Assembly (NCBI GenBank): GCA_941918925.1
Contig: OW799237.1
Location: forward strand, 13,435,201-13,499,200
DNA: 64,000 nucleotides
Direction of reading: 5' to 3'
From: Phyto melanocephala
Lineage: Eukaryota; Arthropoda; Insecta; Diptera; Rhinophoridae
Shown: positions 1-11,350 of the stretch, in pieces
How the letters are laid out: every line of letters begins with the position of its first letter
Numbering within the stretch: the first letter of the stretch is position 1
Made by a program: the position numbers and the translations under genes
The notes under the pieces: generated by a model
Seen by the model: the letters and a program-made list of their open reading frames with translations, nothing else
Told to the model about the DNA's origin: nothing
Databases searched by the model: none

Positions 1-275
1 TTTCTGTGAAGCGACTTCGTATATCAGGGATGGATAAGTTTCTATGATATGCTTGTTAAACCCATGATGAAGGGGTGTAAAAACAAGAAATTTAAATAAA
101 ATAAATGCATTGGGTTTTAAAAGTACACTTAAGTTAATTATTCAATACCGAAAGGTAAATCCCATTTTCCATCCCTGCATTAAAAATAATAAATAACTAT
201 AATCAAGGTAAATTAAACAAAAAATTTTGCCATTTTGCGTCCCGATAACCTGTTGCAGTAAAGTTAATAGTATGA
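1..275. repeat. dispersed repeat, copy 1 (truncated by window edge)
   Basis: This stretch matches 19362-19640 in the same orientation. Shared landmarks are TTCGTATATCAGGGATGGA near the left, AAAAGTACACTTAA in the middle, and TTCC(A/T)TCCCTGCATTAA followed by ATCAAGG(T/C)AAATT on the right. The inner CAGGGATGGA (from about 26) and its inverse TCCATCCCTG (about 167-177) face each other, as in a short inverted-repeat element. No coding potential is seen. The family is not one I can name. Confidence 0.6.
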
Positions 276-830
276 TATGACTTACAAAAATGAATACTTC
301 GCAATTGTTACACAATCTATTGATAGATTTTTTGCATGACTGAAAAACTGAAAAAAAAAATATTGGCTTTAATTTTTACCGTGCTGTCAAGGTGCAGATT
401 AAGCTGGGTGATAGCAGTTCCTGAGATGTGCTAGAATTTGAGCCTATAATATACTTTAATTATTAAAAGCTTTTTTCGACTTCATAACGCCTTATTTCCC
501 ACAAAATATTTCAACTGCGAAAAAGTTTTGTGGTTTAGACGAAACTATGCTCACCATCAACAATCCTCTTTAGTACTGCGTACCTTCCCAATGAAGCCTA
601 GTTTTTGTATCATTAGTTGGTGCTTAATAACTGTCTTGTATCCACCAAACGATTAATGACTTTTTTCGCAACAAGTTCCACCACCAAACAAACAGATTTA
701 AATTCCAGTAAGCCGTATATGCATAATTCAGTGAGTATTTATTTGTGTACTCTCCAAACTCACTAAAGTTTGCCTTGCGTTCTTATTTGGTCACAAAAAC
801 TTTTTAAGATTTTTTTTAAAGGTTTTTAAT
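276..830. other. intergenic, nothing recognised
   Basis: AT-rich sequence between the repeat and a transposon relic. It may include the decayed 3' end of that relic, but I could not align it. No gene or RNA is seen. Confidence 0.4.
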
Positions 831-1700
831 TTATCTTTCGAATGTATCAAACCATATGAGCCCTAAGGATGTGGAGCGCTTTAAGATTGTTGGAATAGTA
901 TTGGCCTCTAATAACACCCCACAAGAAAATTTTTTTATTGCAGCTTTGAGGTAGCCAATTGACATCGCTAAGACGGCACTAATACGTTTACCGAATATAT
1001 TGCGCAAAATAGTAATTATTTGACTAACTCGTACATAATGGCGAGTCACCCTGCTGAAAGAAAAGATTTTCCCAGTTCATATCTAAAAAGAAAAAATCTA
1101 TCCCAGTTCATATCTTTTATTTCAGCATATAAAAAGTTCACAATGGTGACTATGTATCGCTCATAATTGACTGTAATGGTATTGTCAATTGCATTAAAAA
1201 ATGGGCTAATGATAACACCACTCCAAAATTTACTTATACCCAACTATCACCCGCTGTGGATGCATTCTCGATACTGATTCCGATTCCTAGATGCGGAAAT
1301 TTTGATTGTTAAAATAACGACCGAGATAAAAATACGTCTCTTGAGAGAACGTAATTTTTCGAACAAATTCTGTAATTCGAATCATTTGTTAAAAATTATT
1401 TATATGCTGGTGCTTTAAATGCCAAATTTTCGAGATCGCTGGTGGTATAATGCTCTTGGATTTAGTGTCTCACTTTCCATCACGATAGCAACATTCTTGT
1501 CGCACTATTTGACTTAAGAAACCATGAGTATTATCCGCTATCAAATCAGTCTAAGGAACTTTTTGTTCAAACTGACGTATACGCAATTGGAATGGTAACT
1601 TTCGTTCAAGAGTAAAGTGACTCAATTTGGTTCGCGAAGATATAATATTGGCACACAGCTATAATTTCGAAGATAACAAATTTATCAGTGTCGAAGTAGC
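831..1700 (-). mobile_element. Tc1/mariner-type transposase relic (DD41D-like group)
   Basis: Read on the minus strand in shifting frames, the transposase order is recognisable. A degenerate first-aspartate block with FYLG-YFNNQNFRI lies near 1310-1270. HPQRVIVG follows, then IISPFF with NTITVNYERY (1046-1243). Next comes FFQQGDSP, the remains of the QQDGAT second-aspartate block (about 1040), then DVNWLPQSC and FLWGVIRG near 960-900. Stops and frameshifts are frequent, and the first two catalytic Asp codons are lost. The helix-turn-helix half toward 1700 is barely readable. It is an old, dead copy; its ends are not defined. Confidence 0.75.
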
Positions 1701-3110
1701 ATATGATTAAAAAAACCTGATTCTGAAGAACCAATACTGTTCATTAAAAGTTAAAAATTAAAAAATGTTCAAAAGTATTTTCTGGCTCGAGGTGGTGAAA
1801 TTTATGCCCTGCAGTTGCTTCTGTATCAAAGCAGGATACTTTATCGTTCTATAACTAATTCCCTATATTTATTCCATACATTGTTATGCATTTGGAGTAG
1901 TCGGTGGGAAGATATGCTTCTCTCCTTCATTATTTCAGTATTTAGACCTTCATTTGATTGATGTTGACACCATTTAATCTATTTTGCATTCGAGCAAAGT
2001 GGTAAAATTGATATGTCATCTGCTTAGCAGTAAATAAGTTATTACCATGATTTTAACTATCGGAGCAACTGTTTGTTTGGAAATTTTAGCTTCAATTTCA
2101 AAAGAAAGTTTAACTACAAAGACCTAATGTTGTTTAGTTCAGTAATTACTTGTAACAATATTCAGAAATTTGTTTAAAGCTCTTTATCATACGAACAGTG
2201 AAATTATAGTTTAACATGATTTTCGAGACATCCTTTATAATTTAGAGTCCTGTATATATGTAGGACATCTCAGTCTCATATGAAAACCATGGAACATTTA
2301 TGCCCAGAACCGCAACTAATCTGTTAAACCACTAATATGAAATAAATTTTAACAGGTTCACGCTTAAACACCTGTAAGATTAATTAAAAACAAAAGAGTC
2401 AGCAAAATATCGAACTAAGATCGAAGAGCAACAAAACAAACTAGCGACTTGTGTGTTCCCAAAAAAAAAAAAAAAAAACAAGTCTATTGAAAGCAATGAT
2501 TCTTGTTTCTTTCTTTCTTTTTGTATTAATAAGCCATCAATATTGTCATTAAATACAATTAAAAACAATTGTCTTTTGTTTTGGAACACGTATTCTCCTA
2601 CCATCACATCACTAAACGTCAAGTAGTAAGAGAGAGAGAGAGAGAGTAGGCGAAACATAAAAGTGATATTTTCAAAAAGAATTTTCAAACACTATCACAC
2701 TCAATATAATACGAAAATAATTTTCCCTAATATGGGCCATACATACACTGCTCATCGTTGCTCCTTATGCTACAAAGCAGACAAGACATATTAAAACAAT
2801 AGTGATAATGAAATTAAAAACGAACATAAAGACAATAAGAGAAGCATAAAAGTAATAAAACACAAAAGGAACAAATATGATGATGAGCCAAAAGAGGACC
2901 ACCATCATGGGACATAAAAGCAAAATGCCGATATTGGGAGGCTGGGCATGTAAGGACTTGAAATGTCATTGCAAAATGACACTCCATTGACAAACAAGAA
3001 TGTGTACAAAAGTAAGTATGTATCAGCAACAAGAGAGTATAGAGTACAGAAAAAACATCGAATAAATTTTTTTTTTCAACAACTCGGCAAGTGTAAGAGA
3101 GCACCTAACT
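1701..3110. other. intergenic, 3' side of gsb
   Basis: No gene is seen. The stretch 2870-3000 is less AT-rich and not repetitive within the window. It contains a short palindrome, TGTCATT then AATGACA, at 2964-2981. ORFs here are A/T-driven and have no recognisable domains. Confidence 0.4.
2629..2646. repeat. (AG)n microsatellite
   Basis: Nine uninterrupted AG units. Confidence 0.95.
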
Positions 3111-6100
3111 AGATGGGACTCCGTGTTTTATCTTTCGTACAATAATAGCTGAGCGTACCTTTTTTACTCAAAGCAGATCATTTTAATTATGTGTGCCCAG
3201 CGGGTGTTAGACTTGCCACCTACAAGGTCTATATACTCACACACTCACTGACTTTTTGCTAAGGTTTTAAAAACAACAACAACAAGTTTACCAGAGAAGA
3301 CAAAAAATAAACAAAATAAAATCATCAATTAATGCAAAGATTTTATATCCTGAAAATTTTTTTAATATTTTTTGTTATTGATGTTCCTTAACATTTTACA
3401 AGAGTGTTAATATATATTGGCCCTCCCCATATTTCTCTATCCTTTCTACTTCTTTTTCTTCTTCTACTTTTATCTCTACGCTCATTTTGCTCTATCTAAA
3501 CATAATTGATCGTTCCTTTGATCACAATTGTTTGTAGCACGTCTTTGAGGCCAAAAGAAAAAGATGTCTTGCTTCCTTAGTTTCCTGCGGGATTTTCCAT
3601 TTCGAATTTGTAAAACACCACACTAACGTTACCACCAACAATTCATAAGTGTTCTTTCCAACATTGTCTGGGTGTCGTGAATGTCATTTAATTGTTTGTA
3701 ATTGTTGCAGACACAAGCACATACAGACATACAGTAGCTATTACTGTGGACACTTAGATTGTCATGATTGCCTATTGAAATGACACTTTTGGGCCCACCT
3801 AAGTTGTGTATCTTTTCTCTACTATTCGGTGTAGTTGTGAGCTGATAGGAAATTTGTTGTGTGGGCCCAATTTAACTATGCTATTGAAAGTGAAAGAGGA
3901 AGAGAGATAGAGAGCTATAGAACAAGTACTTTATCATCATCATATGTACATTAACAAAGTTGTTGAAAAGTTATTGCCGCCGCTAAAGAAAAGGAAGTGA
4001 TTTATGGCGTTTAACAAAGATGTCAGTCGACAATGACAATGACCATTTGCCTTCAAGAGGAAATGCAAAAATTATAACAATTGAAAGTGTAGAATATGAA
4101 AACCTCACACATAGTAAAGTAGGCTTTAGAATTGTTAAAAGTAGAAAGATAGTACTTAGTCATTTATTTTGTTATAAAATATTTCTTTTTTTTTAACTTA
4201 TGTTCCATGTTTAAGGTCGTTTAAGATAAATATAAAGATCTGAATTGCATACTTATACTTATGGTAGTGTTAAGTAATATTTTATTATTATTTTTTTTTT
4301 TTGGTGATGTTGATGTACTTGCTTTGGTTAATTTCCTTGGATTAAAATTACTGAAAATTTCCACCTGAAATATTGGCATACAATATTCTTTTAATATGTT
4401 TTACTTACTACATCAATCTGTCTTCAAGTAAGGACGATATTCTATTGGCTTAACAATATGTCCATTCATCCCAAAAGCTGAAGTCAGTTATTCACATGAT
4501 GATGTGTGAAAGCACTTGTGTTGGCAATCCAGAATAGAAAACTCTTTATGGAGCTTAACTCTTTGATGTAGGTTAAGTTGAAAAAAGGGACAACAGAAAC
4601 CCCCAATCCATAATAGGTATGTATACATGTATGCCCAAGTTAGCCCTCTAAGGGATGAAAAATTTCCCTTATTAGAATCATAATGCTAAACTAATCCAAA
4701 TAGGGATTCCAAGTTCTAAGGAATTCTAGTGTCTAAGCTAAAGTTTTTTTTATCTAATACGCCCTTACTCAAAGGTAGCGTTCCAAAGTCTCCTCCTTTT
4801 CTAAGTCTGCTCTACATATCTTTTCATTTGATAGTCCTGTGACCTGTTAATACACTAGTTAATCTTCTAAGTGTTTACCTGCCAAGTTTCAGAATCTTTT
4901 TTTTTTAATTTCTCAAGATTTTGGTCATCTCACAATATGTTCGACAATTCAACGCTAGTAGTACTTCGTCACTTTGTAATGTGTTTCTAAAATGCCCAAA
5001 TTTTAAGTACATTTTTGCACTTCAAAGAGGTGTTGATATTCAAAACTGATGCCATTAAGTATAATTTGTCGGTCTTTTTGCATACGAGCTTAACACTTCA
5101 ACTATTAAATTTAATTTAAAATATTTTCTTTATTAAAGACTATAATTTACTGGTTAATTTAAGCGGAGCCCAGGGACTGGTTGCAAAAACTTACAAGTTT
5201 GTTGGCAAGAAAAGAAAGATCTAAACATTTTTAAGAACGTTTTAGCAGTTAAATTTTCCTTACAATATTATATTGACTTAATTTTTCGCTTCGTTCTAAA
5301 AATTAAAGTCAGTCAGTTGGTGTATCAGGACATGTCTGTTGGAAGACAAAAAACATATCTTTACTTACTTCATTAAAAGGATATTTGATCAGCCACTTAA
5401 TTCTCTATTCAGTAATTTTAGCTTACAATAATATTTATTAAAGCGATCTTTATTTCTTTCATTCTGGAAGTTAGGATCTCTACATATGCTTTAATCAGCA
5501 AAGATCTATTAACTCTGCAAACTATCAGAAGCTATGCAAAAGACTCCTCAACATAAAAGAATATTTTTTTTCAAATATTTCAATACGTAAAAAGTTTAAC
5601 TGGTTTAGGCATAAAAATAATTTCAAGTATCCAGAATGTTAGGCGGCACTCTTATCACTCAGGTCATATAGCACTACCATGTCTAAATTAGTCAGTCAAT
5701 ACAGGAAAGAGTTGTCGAAGTTTGGACGTTGCACTAGTTTCGGTCTATGCGCATAGAGACCACTATGATGAAAAGAGGGCGGATTAACCAGCCAGAAAAG
5801 GTTCTTGATCAGTTGTTGATAATGATTGTCCTAAAATAAACCTTTGAATTTTCAATATGAAAGCATTGCATAGTAGTGTTGGTTAAAGCTTACTTGTGTT
5901 CTTTTATTCACTAATGCTCTACAGTTGTAGTTGTAATTGTCGGACATTAGTGAATATAATAACTTAGTATAGAGCTACTGAAAATGTTCATTTCTTGTCG
6001 CCGAATTGATATTTCTGTACTTTAGCAATCTCATGCAATGTTTTCTGAATGGTTTTTTTTTACGGCGACCATGATAAGTAACTGATCAAGCCTTACAAAA

Positions 6101-6640
6101 TTTTAAAACTTCAATTAGTACAATAACCATGTTTAGAGTAAAGATTTCGCTGAATGTCTAATTGAACCAAAACAAATTTATATAGATTTTTCGAGCAAAA
6201 TAATTCTAAGTTCTGAACAACATTGGGGGTTTAGGGACAAATGCGATTTTCAAAAATGAAATGCTGTCGCCGCTTATTGTAAATTTTGAGCTGAGGACAT
6301 CATTGAGCCAGTCGTCTTCAGAAATAAGGTGAGGCATTAACTGTTTCTATATCGCAACATTATAATAGAGATCTGTTAGCCTCAGCTGAGTAATAGTGAT
6401 GTGTATAACTAGAGGTATCTACAGGATAGCAAGATTAACGTTGATTATTCTAGAGTAGAAATCGATACAAAAAACTCCTAATTAGTAAAAATTCGAATTT
6501 TTTACTTATATGTAAAGTAGAGAAATTATAATCAAAATCTAGGAAAATTATCATCACCAAGCTAAACTTTCATCATGTTCGAATGTAGGATTTTATAATC
6601 AAGCTGTAAACTCGGGTTTCTGAAGGAAAAAATTTCTATC
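3111..6640. other. intergenic, distal 3' flank of gsb
   Basis: About 3.5 kb with no recognisable gene, RNA or named transposon. Sequence around 3540-4080 is compositionally more balanced than its surroundings and could include regulatory DNA, but no specific site can be supported. Homopolymer T runs occur at about 4290 and 4900. Confidence 0.4.
5905..5956. repeat. perfect 12-bp inverted repeat (hairpin)
   Basis: TATTCACTAATG at 5905-5916 is exactly inverted at 5945-5956 with a 28-nt loop. It may be a remnant of a small inverted-repeat element. No T-run or gene context suggests a terminator. Confidence 0.6.
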
Positions 6641-6647
6641 AATAAGA

Positions 6648-6653
6648 TTTATT
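6648..6653 (-). terminator. candidate poly(A) signal for gsb
   Basis: AATAAA on the minus strand (TTTATT on plus), about 600 bp past the gsb stop codon. It is the first canonical hexamer I noticed downstream, but the region is so AT-rich that chance matches are expected. The 3' UTR would then be about 6630-7254. Confidence 0.25.
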
Positions 6654-7254
6654 TTTTTTCTTTCTTATTTGATTTGCTTCAAAAAGTTTTAAGTTTCTTC
6701 GTTTAAATTTTCCAATCAAACTGATTTACTTACGTAAAACCGTAGAGAATAACACTCCACAACAGCTACTCGTATTCAAAAATAAAATATTTCTTTATGT
6801 TATAAAATTATTAAAAGATTTTCATATATTTTTTACAAAAACAAACGTCATAAATTTTCTTAATATTTAAAATACAAAAATTCTTAAAACTACAACTTAA
6901 ACAACTAAAATAAAACTTAAAATAATTAAAACAGTCTTACAAACTCATTGGGTTCTCTTAAGTGATTTTTAAATAATAAAAATTAAAACTTCTTTTCTCT
7001 TAACTAGAGTTTAAATAAAAAATTAAAATAAAAAATTTTAGAAAAAAAATAGAATTATTATCGAATTAACAAACAGTAAAAGTAAAGGAATTAAAGAAGA
7101 CGACAAAGATAAAATAAACTAACGGCCATAAAATAGATAAGAAGGGCTGTTATTTTTGTAATGCTTATAAATTGATTAACAGCAACACAGACGAGGGAGG
7201 TAAGAAAATTGTTTTAAGATAACATAAGGTAGTTCATGAAGACGGCGATGAAGT

Positions 7255-8555
7255 TTAAAATCCTAAATAGGAATAAGAAACCGAAGCCTTGGGATCGACG
7301 ATGGGTTGATGATAAGAGTTCATGTGATTGTTGGTGGTGGGAAAGAAGGAGTTGGCAAAGTTATAGCTATCCCAGGAAGAAGCTGCATGATGATGGTGAT
7401 GATGATGTGAAGCTGCAGCAGAGGCAAATTGTGAACGTAGCTGTTCGGCTGGTGTAGAAGAGAAGGCTGAACTAGCGGTAGGCATGGAGTATGAAGAGCT
7501 GCTATAGCTGTTGGCATTTTGTGTGGCATGGGCATAAGATGAAGAGTTATTGAGGTAGTTTTGCTGGTTGCTGCTACTGGTGTTTGAGCTAGAGGTGGTG
7601 GTGCTATGATTGGGACTTTGTTGCAGTGGAGAATGAGTAGCTGAACTGGAACTGCTAGTGCTGTTAGGTGACATGGAAGCCAAAGAGCCAGTAGAGTGAG
7701 CATAAGTATGATTTTGTTCATAAGCATTTGTGGGTTGTAGTGCAGGCCAGGCGCCTGAAGAATTTTGTGTGTACAAACCCATATTGTGGGCAGCTGCCGA
7801 AGACATATGATGACTAGAGTATTGACTTGCAGCATTGAAAGTAGCTGATGTACTAAAGCCAGGTACTTGTTGGGTATTCAATTGCTTGCGTAGACGTGCG
7901 CGTCTGTTGGAAAACCACACCTGAACTCTAGCTTCAGTCAAGCCAGTACTTTGGGCTAATTCCTCACGTGTATATACATCAGGATATTGAGTACGTGCAA
8001 AAACACGTTCCAAAGCATCGATTTGTTCGTTGTTGAAGGTGGTGCGTGAACGTCTTTGTTTGCGCTTCAACTCGACACCAGGTTCGCTATCATCTTCACT
8101 ATCATCACCAGAATTGCCAGACATGGGTCCCAAAATGCCATCAATGGAATGAGCATTGAATCCAGATTCCATACGGCCACCACGTAGAAGACGGCTAATG
8201 CTGCTAACGGAAGGAGCAGTATTCTTATCGCACATACCAGATTCAATCAATTTAGCACGAATCTCCCAGCTGAAAATACCAGGATGTTCTTGTTTCATTT
8301 CCTCAATTTTCGACTCAATGTCTGGTGTGGCCACACGAGGCTTACTGCCACCAATTACTCCTGGACGTATAGAACCAGTTTCCTGATAACGATTTAAAAT
8401 CTTGGAAACACAACCATGAGAGACGCGTAATTGACGAGAAATGACACAGGGACGCACACCGGCGGCCGCCATTTCCACAATTTGACGGCGTATATGATTG
8501 GGTAAGGGACGGCCGTTAATGAAAACACCACCTAATTGATTGACACGACCCTGGC
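7255..8555 (-). CDS. gsb: gsb exon 2 (paired domain, homeodomain, tail, stop)
   Basis: One uninterrupted exon carries everything from the first paired-domain Gly to the TAA stop at 7255-7257. The acceptor is TTTTAG at 8556-8561, minus strand. The frame stays open upstream of the acceptor to an ATG at 8619, so an unspliced transcript could start there with an unrelated N-terminus; that is almost certainly intronic read-through. Confidence 0.95.
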
Positions 8556-9683
8556 CTAAAAGTAAAGAAGAAAAAAAATCATATAAAATAAGTAATTGTC
8601 TTAGACTATTGCCAAACAATTGAAATAAGATTTATTTAAGTAGGGATTAAAAATTTTGCTACGAAATTGCTCAATTTTGTGGAGAGGGCTTTATGTCAAT
8701 AAATAATTTGCCAAAAATCCCACACACACACGATCACTTAAACATTTCTATTTAACAACAATTAGTATTGTTTCAGTTTTTTCTCAAAGAAACAATAACT
8801 AGATGCACAAGGATAATCCCTAAGAAGACTTAAGGTAGAGGGATTGTTGAATAAATAAAATGTAAATAGTTTTGGTTTTGCATATGAATATTATTTATGC
8901 AATTTGCAAATCAATCTTGTGGAAGAGATTTATAAAAAGGCTACAAAAAAATATAATAAAATTTAAATTAAAGAATTGACTTGAAATATGCTTCAGAAGA
9001 TGCTTAAGAGCATACAATAACAACAAGAAGAAAATACTCCAGCTGTGCAAGTTAATCACACAGAAGAAGATGATTTTTTCTTTGTTATTATAAAAATAAT
9101 AAAAACAACAAGAAGAAAGTTACGTTTTGAAGCCAGCCAGCGAGACTGGCGAGGTGATCTTTGGTTTATACACAATCTTAGCCCAGCCAAGATCAAAGCT
9201 TTGAGCCGAACGCGCCAAAATGTCTGGCAGAAAAAAGGTTTCATAAAACATGTGTTAAGCTTAAACGACAATCATCATTATCATGTTGAACGTAAACAAA
9301 GAAGTTGAAAACATAAGCACAAGAACCTCATAATGATGGCGATCGTGATGAACGTCATAAATATATTCAACGTGTATAAGATCAATGCTCTTTTATGGAC
9401 AAAAATGATGAAGGAAAATATAAAAAAAAAATATATGATGATGAAAACATAAAAGAGGAAAACCAAAAGAGATGAAGCTCAACATGATCTGCTTAATAAA
9501 TTTGATAAGAAATGTTTGTTGCAGTGTTGGTGTGATTGAGGAATTTTAAGCGCGATCAATAATATGACCAGGCAAAAAAGCAGATTTTTAAATAAAAAGA
9601 ATTGTTTTATGAGTTTCAAAATAATTACCTTGAAAGGGATATCCAGCAAAATAAGGCGTCATATTTAGAGTTGATACCGCCAT
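7255..9683 (-). CDS. gsb: gooseberry, paired-box/homeobox transcription factor (2 exons)
   Basis: CDS is complement(join(7255..8555, 9629..9683)): 452 codons, 451 residues. Domains in order: N-terminal peptide 1-18; paired domain about 19-144 ([10 protein letters not shown] to RLLRG); octapeptide HSIDGILG at 154-161, the Groucho-type repression motif of the Pax family; acidic linker ([11 protein letters not shown]); paired-class homeodomain about 185-244 with WFSNRRAR, Ser at position 50; then a Ser/Asn/Thr-rich tail with seven His at 402-408. The length is near that of Drosophila Gsb. It should act in the nucleus as a sequence-specific regulator of segment polarity and neuroblast identity. 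The start is chosen because exon 1 splices in frame to the paired domain and gives [12 protein letters not shown]. Splice sites are CAAG|GTAATT and TTTTAG|GC. There are no internal stops. The gene is divergent from gsb-n. Assignment to gsb rather than gsb-n rests on the N-terminus, the GILGPMSG region and the tail. Confidence 0.96.
8556..9628 (-). other. gsb intron 1
   Basis: A 1,073-bp phase-1 intron. It lacks the transposon relics seen in gsb-n intron 1. A GC-richer patch at about 9128-9232 stands out from AT-rich surroundings and includes AAGATCAAAG at 9189-9198, a match to the TCF/Pangolin consensus. Short ORFs on both strands through this patch have no recognisable domain. Confidence 0.85.
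9189..9198 (-). promoter_or_regulatory. candidate TCF/Pangolin site in gsb intron 1
   Basis: Minus strand reads CTTTGATCTT, the core of the Wingless-response consensus. It sits in the non-AT-rich patch of the intron. Wingless maintenance of gsb is known in Drosophila. One site alone is weak evidence. Confidence 0.25.
9629..9683 (-). CDS. gsb: gsb exon 1 (18 codons plus 1 nt)
   Basis: It encodes [18 protein letters not shown] and the first base of the split Gly codon. The final LNM-P-FAGYPFQ is shared with gsb-n exon 1. Donor CAAG|GTAATT at 9628-9627. No other ATG lies in frame upstream within a plausible leader. Confidence 0.93.
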
Positions 9684-10939
9684 ATTATTAATATATTTTG
9701 TCAAGTTTTTCTTGTAGTTACACAAATAAGATAATCCGATTGTTTAGTGTTTTAAAGTAATGAATTTTTTAATTTTAACAACTTCACAACACCTGTTTTA
9801 CTGAAATATTTTTTTAATGTTTTTAAAAATTAATAAACGTAATTTTTTTTATATTTAATTAAGAATTAGTGCGTTCTTCTCGCCTTAGAAGATTTTGTAA
9901 AAAATTTTTTTAAAGATGCGCTTAAATTATATATTTGTCGAAACAGTTGTGACTTGCTTGATAGCCTAGTTAATACTGATTTAGAAATGGTCAGTGCTAA
10001 GAGTAAAATTAAATTTTGAGATTTTCTCTCTACGCTCACAATAAGACTGTGTGTGACAACACACACCTAAATAAACACACAAACACATAATGCTAAACAA
10101 AAACAAACAACCACTAACCCACGCTTAACTAATAAAAACAACAAACTAACAACAACTATATAAACAAAAACCAAGAGAGAAAGAGACAAAATCTCTGAAA
10201 GTGATCTTCTTACTATGCAGCTATTTCATTTCAGAGCCCACTAATCGTTTAGCGCTACCCAACAAATATTGGCTGGAAAGAGACTTGTTTTGAAGGTTAA
10301 AAACAATGGCTCCTGATTTGTGGCCTCTCACTCTCTCTTTCTTAGGAACACAACTCTAGAGACCAACCCTCTTCTTTTTATCACAAACTTGAAGCAAGGA
10401 GATTGTGTGTGTGTTAAGGAGTAATTATGTTTTGTTGTTGGTTTTGCAACTGATATATGAATGGTGCTTGTTGTGGATTGTAAAAAATCTTGTTTGCAAA
10501 ATGGAAAAATGGTTGGTTTTTCATTGATTTTCCACAGTTATTTAACATTTCCTTTTGAAGTCTTGACCTAAGCCGACAGTTATTTTGATTTAATTTCCAA
10601 TCCACTTTTATAAGATGAAGTTTTATTTCTTTTTAACTCCTTTTTATTTTAAACGAGTTTTTCTGACCGCAATTTGCATATGGTGCAGAGAATTTAAGTA
10701 ATTCCTTTAATAGGTTTTAGAAGTACCACTTCAAAGGAAATAAAAAACTGACAGCAAAAGAAATAAAATTTACAAAATTATTATGTTTCAAGTATTATTT
10801 GTAATTTTTTTTTTTTGATATTTGACGAATTTAAGGTGAGTTAAAGAATGTAGATTTTTTCCAAAAAACCTTTTGTTTTTAAAACTTTTGTAAAGAAATA
10901 TTCTGTGGTAAGGATATGATTAAGGATCTTTAAAAATAA
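9684..10939. other. gsb 5' flank and putative core promoter region
   Basis: AT-rich sequence upstream of the gsb ATG. On the minus strand an initiator-like TTTCAGT lies near 9803 and a TATAAA-like run near 9850, but spacing and context do not decide a start site. No coding sequence or recognised mobile element is seen. Confidence 0.35.
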
Positions 10940-10954
10940 GGTCGTACAGTACTA

Positions 10955-11035
10955 TGTAACCGCTAGCATCTTTGTTGGACTGAGGTTCCCTATAGTATTC
11001 ACGCTTAATTATTGATTACTAGAGTTTCTTTGTCT
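10955..11035 (-). mobile_element. short non-LTR retrotransposon scrap
   Basis: The DNA TAACCGCTAGCATCT with about 35 following bases aligns with 31080-31125, and more loosely with 23385-23430. The 23.4-kb copy encodes a retroelement C-terminal cysteine knuckle on the minus strand. There is too little here to translate usefully. Confidence 0.4.
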
Positions 11036-11072
11036 ACCGCGATCTGAGACACTGATATCACTATCCATGCCA

Positions 11073-11350
11073 TCACTATGCGTGAATTTATCGGCTATGA
11101 GCGTCCGATTTAGCACCTCGACTACATTCACTCAACTCATGCGCTCCATCGGCGTGAGAGTCTCCCTAACCTCTTTCAGCTTTCACTTATGCCCCATTAG
11201 TAAAGATACTGTTGTCACTATGCGTGCCCTTAACCACATTCTCTCAACTCATGCAATCCATCGGCGTCAGAGTCCCCCTAACCTCTTTCAGCTTTCACCT
11301 ATGTATACCCCGTTAATAAATATACTGTTGTCGTTATGCATGCCCTAATT
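11073..11350. repeat. two and a half tandem direct repeats (116-142 bp)
   Basis: Unit starts are at 11073, 11215 and 11331. Each begins with (A/T)ATGC(G/A)TG and the first two share CTCAACTCATGC, TCCATCGGCGT and CCTAACCTCTTTCAGC. The unit is less AT-rich than its flanks. A 93-codon ORF crosses it, but both repeat units are translated in different ways and no domain is seen, so coding is unlikely. It may be the repetitive end of the retroelement scrap just to the left. Confidence 0.75.

Noticed and set aside
7236..7457. Plus-strand ORF over the gsb tail, and the 171-codon minus-strand ORF at 7320-7835
   Set aside because: Both are frame shadows of the gsb coding exon.
8156..8386. Plus-strand ORF across the paired-box sequence
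   Set aside because: Antisense shadow of gsb exon 2.
9045..9308. ORFs on both strands in gsb intron 1
   Set aside because: Intronic, no domain, overlapping on both strands; explained by a GC-richer patch without stops.
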